DNA from: Chloroflexota bacterium
Lineage (GTDB): Bacteria; Chloroflexota; Anaerolineae; JAAYEA01
DNA: 64,000 nt
Reading direction: 5' to 3'
NCBI GenBank assembly: GCA_019873665.1
Contig: JAIOAV010000004.1
Coordinates: 46,043-110,042, forward strand
In this document: positions 61,358-64,000 of the stretch, in pieces
Numbering within the stretch: position 1 is the first letter of the stretch
Layout of the letters: the number at the start of each line of letters is the position of its first letter
The notes under the pieces: generated by a model
What the model saw: only the letters and a program-made list of their open reading frames with translations
Database searches by the model: none
What the model was told of the DNA's origin: nothing
Program-made: the position numbers and the translations under genes

Positions 61358-64000
61358 CTATTCGGCAGCGATAACCAGGCGCGCACCATCGCTACGCCCA
61401 AACACCTCCGGGAAGTACATCTCATAGCCATAGCTGGGCATGGCCAGGAACTCGCCCGGGATGCTGGCGCGCATCAGGTAGGTGTACTCATACGTCCCGG
61501 CCGGCAGCAGTGTGGCAAAGAGCGCCACCCTCTCATCACGCAACTCGCTGTGCTTGAAATGCCACCAGTAGGGCAGCCTCCCCTTCTCCAACACGGGCTC
61601 CATCTTCGGCGATTGATAAACCGCGCTCGTGGTCTTGAGGCTGGCGTCTATCGCCTCGCAGCCGGCAGGCAGCGGGTCCTCCACCACAAGATAATGCAGT
61701 GTATTGGGCGCGATGATGGTCAGCTTGACCTGGATGACATCTCCCACCTTCACCTGATCCAATGAGCGCGTCGGATCGTCTAGAAGAGTGTACTGGCGAC
61801 TGAGGATCACGCCGCGATTCAGCGCCTTCACCTGATCTGCAGGCAGGTAATAGCGCAGGTAGAGCGAGTAGTAAAGCCGCCCTTGGCCCGTCTGTCCCGC
61901 CTCTGCTTCGCGTTGCAGCCAGATCTGATTGCCGATATCGCGCAGCAGTGTGCTTACCGCCACTTGCAGCGTTCGTGGCTCGGCGACGTTCTCCGCCGTC
62001 ACCTTCCCCTGATCCCACAACTCACCGTTCAGAGCAGCCAGATATGTATAGTCCGCCGCCAGTTCTCCAGTGCTCACCATATAGTCGGTCAACGCCATCA
62101 CCGCCAACGCCGTTTCTTGCGTGGTCGCCCAGCGCCCCTCACGCCGCACCGCCATCAGCCACCGTACCACGTTCGGGATCAGCGGCTGATCTGGCTGCAA
62201 CCGCAACAACGCCTGCAGCACGATGGCGGTGGAACGCACATCGGTGTTCATGCTCCAGTAGTCGATCTCTTTCTCTTCCCAGTGCACGCCGGTCGCAGAG
62301 CGGATCGCGCCGGTGACGAGAGCGCTCAACAGCGCTCTAGGCCGCGTCCGCTCAGACGATGCCATGAGCTGCAACGCCATTGCCAGATAGGCTTTGCCGT
62401 AATAGCTCAGCGCATCACGCTGCTCATAGAGCGTGATCGCGCGTCCCAGGTCACCCAAGCCCTCATGGTCAGCATAGTATTCCGCCAGCACGTACATGAT
62501 GTAGGCGCGCGCATCTGCCGGGTACGTTTGTTTCGTATCAAGCCGCGCTTGTAGCGACTTTTCCAGGTAGGCTGCTGCCCGACTCATGGTGTCCTCATCC
62601 ACCCCGAACCCGGCGCGCTGCGCCTCATTCAGGCCAAAGAGCACATAGGCGCTGATATACGGGTTGCTGTCATCGGACACCCACCAGCCCCAGCCGCCGT
62701 CATAGTGCTGCAGGGCATAGATGCGCTGCAGCCCGGTGCTGACCATCTTGGGCAGCTCCGCCTCCAGTTCTTCATTGCGAATGCCCAGGCGATGGAGTGC
62801 CCGGTACATGATCACATTCGGCAGAAAGCGGCTGACCGTCTGTTCGATGCAGTCGTAAGGATAGGTCTTGACATACGTAAGGGCATCGCGCATGCCTGCC
62901 GCCAGCGATGGTTCCAGCTTGAGCGTCAGATCCCCCAGCGTGGGGTCCAGATTGTCCGGCAGCTGCACCACCTCGACACGCTGCTCGCTCCCCTCCACCT
63001 GCCCTGCCGTGGCGACCACTTCGGGCGTGCTGTAGTGATATACGGGCAGGAGGCCGAACACAGGGCGCGCCGCGTCCGCCAGGCCACCGCCGCTCACGGA
63101 AAAGACCAGGTCCACTGCTGTTACCGGCTGCACCACGACATCCCAAGTCACTTTGGCAACGCCGTGCGCTGCGACAGTTACCCGCTGCTCGGCATTGCTC
63201 ACCTCAACTCCGAGAGCCTCCAGCTTGACCAGCGCCGCGATATCGCGGTCCGTGTTGTTGTGAACCACGGCGGCCAACTGCGCTTTATCACCGATGACAA
63301 AAAAGCGTGGCGTCACGGGACGGATCAACAGCTCCTTGGTCGTTATGATGTCAATACGCGCCGTGCTCACCTCGGTATCTCGAGTTACCGCGACAGCGCG
63401 CATGCGCCATGTCGTCAGGTTATCAGCCAGTTGCACCTGGACCTGCGCGCGCCCCTGGGCATCGGTGCGCACCGCCGGGTTCCAATACACTGTGTCGGGA
63501 AAGTCCTCGCGCACGGCGAGTCCCGCCCCACCGCCATCGCCGCCTTTGGCGTCGCGGGCCGTTTCCTTCTCCACCACCACCATATCACGCGAAATTGACA
63601 GGGAGGATGCGGTCTGGATTCCCAGGCCACGCTCGCGATAGAACTGGGCAAGCAGATCAGGGCCCTGATCCCCAGACAGAGCCAGCACCGACAAGTCCAC
63701 CAGCGCCAACGAGAGCTCCGCCTGTACCGGTTGTCCCGCATAGTCGGTGGCGCGGATCTCGTATGTCGCCATATCCCCCGGCTTGTACACATCCCGGTCC
63801 GCTGCCAACGTGATCTGCAGTTCCTTTTCGCGCGGCGAGACCGAGAGCGCCGCATAGCCCAGCTTGAAGGAGGCCAGCGGGTTCGTTGCATCCTCGCCCT
63901 TGAGAATGTAGAGCGAGACATACACGTTGGGGATATGCTCTGACGTGATCGGTATCGCGATCTGCTCGCTGTTGCTCGTCAAAGTCAGCACGCGATGCTC
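61358..64000 (-). CDS. Alpha-2-macroglobulin family protein with thioester (5' end outside window)
   Basis: The C-terminal 880 residues of a bacterial alpha-2-macroglobulin, an envelope-located protease trap. The frame is open past the right edge, so the first in-track start is only internal. The visible part has MG-like beta domains, the A2M region (FPDTVYWNPAVRTDAQGRAQ, ADNLTTWRMRAVAVTRDTEV) and the thioester segment YPYDCIEQT with Cys at 62849-62851 and Gln three residues later. The alpha/alpha-barrel with HYDGGWGWW follows, then the receptor-like C-terminal domain (MPSYGYEMYFPEVFGRSDG). The intact CxEQ implies covalent trapping of proteases. Usually paired with a penicillin-binding protein 1C gene, which would be outside the window. 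Confidence 0.9.
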   Translation of the reverse strand, partial: EHRVLTLTSNSEQIAIPITSEHIPNVYVSLYILKGEDATNPLASFKLGYAALSVSPREKELQITLAADRDVYKPGDMATYEIRATDYAGQPVQAELSLALVDLSVLALSGDQGPDLLAQFYRERGLGIQTASSLSISRDMVVVEKETARDAKGGDGGGAGLAVREDFPDTVYWNPAVRTDAQGRAQVQVQLADNLTTWRMRAVAVTRDTEVSTARIDIITTKELLIRPVTPRFFVIGDKAQLAAVVHNNTDRDIAALVKLEALGVEVSNAEQRVTVAAHGVAKVTWDVVVQPVTAVDLVFSVSGGGLADAARPVFGLLPVYHYSTPEVVATAGQVEGSEQRVEVVQLPDNLDPTLGDLTLKLEPSLAAGMRDALTYVKTYPYDCIEQTVSRFLPNVIMYRALHRLGIRNEELEAELPKMVSTGLQRIYALQHYDGGWGWWVSDDSNPYISAYVLFGLNEAQRAGFGVDEDTMSRAAAYLEKSLQARLDTKQTYPADARAYIMYVLAEYYADHEGLGDLGRAITLYEQRDALSYYGKAYLAMALQLMASSERTRPRALLSALVTGAIRSATGVHWEEKEIDYWSMNTDVRSTAIVLQALLRLQPDQPLIPNVVRWLMAVRREGRWATTQETALAVMALTDYMVSTGELAADYTYLAALNGELWDQGKVTAENVAEPRTLQVAVSTLLRDIGNQIWLQREAEAGQTGQGRLYYSLYLRYYLPADQVKALNRGVILSRQYTLLDDPTRSLDQVKVGDVIQVKLTIIAPNTLHYLVVEDPLPAGCEAIDASLKTTSAVYQSPKMEPVLEKGRLPYWWHFKHSELRDERVALFATLLPAGTYEYTYLMRASIPGEFLAMPSYGYEMYFPEVFGRSDGARLVIAAE

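Overview
This 64 kb window looks like a chromosomal segment of a GC-rich (about 60%) non-proteobacterial organism, most likely a Chloroflexota member of the Anaerolineae/Caldilineae type. The clues are Thr-Pro-rich linkers in secreted proteins, 49-residue Flp pilins beginning MYLPREEGQGLVEYAL, a V/A-type ATP synthase, and secreted mosaic proteins with SpoIID and PGRP modules. The taxonomy is inference. No rRNA, tRNA, CRISPR array, IS element or prophage was recognised. Both window edges cut genes: a nitroreductase on the left and an alpha-2-macroglobulin on the right.

Layout. 1-5.7 kb (+): nitroreductase, methyltransferase, YbaK/ProX-like deacylase, CE7 esterase, DUF6807 protein, coaD and a TIM-barrel glycosidase-like protein. 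5.8-8.3 kb (+): an ECF sigma factor followed by a membrane anti-sigma/FecR/DNRLRE protein. A hairpin at 8453-8494 closes both this unit and the facing operon. 8.5-20.6 kb (-): a long catabolic operon. It begins at a strong promoter with a nearby dyad (20701-20769). It encodes a family-5 solute-binding lipoprotein, two Opp/Dpp-like permeases, two Gfo/Idh/MocA dehydrogenases (one fused to a GNAT domain), a NagA-like deacetylase, a sugar isomerase/epimerase, a DegT aminotransferase, an amidohydrolase and a NUDIX protein. This suggests uptake and breakdown of an unidentified amino-sugar or amino-cyclitol. 20.9-26.9 kb (-): endonuclease V, sirtuin and a 1483-residue secreted protein carrying both SpoIID transglycosylase and PGRP amidase domains, all with ATGA-type overlaps.

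27.0-37.7 kb (-): the V/A-type ATP synthase in the order H-C-I-K-F-E-A-B-D, continuing into usp, a queuosine-precursor transporter and era. 37.9-44.6 kb (-): a lactate/malate unit with malic enzyme, Ldh2-type dehydrogenase, LarA-type racemase, GlcF, GlcD and a ThiS/MoaD-like carrier. 44.7-49.2 kb (-): mutL, rplU, rpmA, rpmE, tdk and a DUF1385 membrane protein. 49.2-54 kb: an alpha/beta hydrolase divergent from two GT4 glycosyltransferases and a polyprenyl glycosylphosphotransferase, pointing to surface glycan assembly. 54-60.6 kb: an N-acylornithine-type carbamoyltransferase facing an M20 deacylase (possible arginine pathway pair), a large FtsX/MacB-like permease and glutamine-dependent NAD synthetase. 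60.7-61.3 kb: two nearly identical Flp pilin genes, each with its own promoter and terminator. 61.4-64 kb (-): a thioester-containing alpha-2-macroglobulin, cut by the edge.

Housekeeping promoters follow a consistent TTGnnn-(16/17)-TATAAT pattern, and many gene junctions are overlapping or translationally coupled. The least ordinary items are the SpoIID-amidase fusion, the dehydrogenase-GNAT fusion inside the unknown catabolic operon, the sigma/sensor pair, the 63-bp duplicated translation-start region before coaD, and the duplicated pilins.
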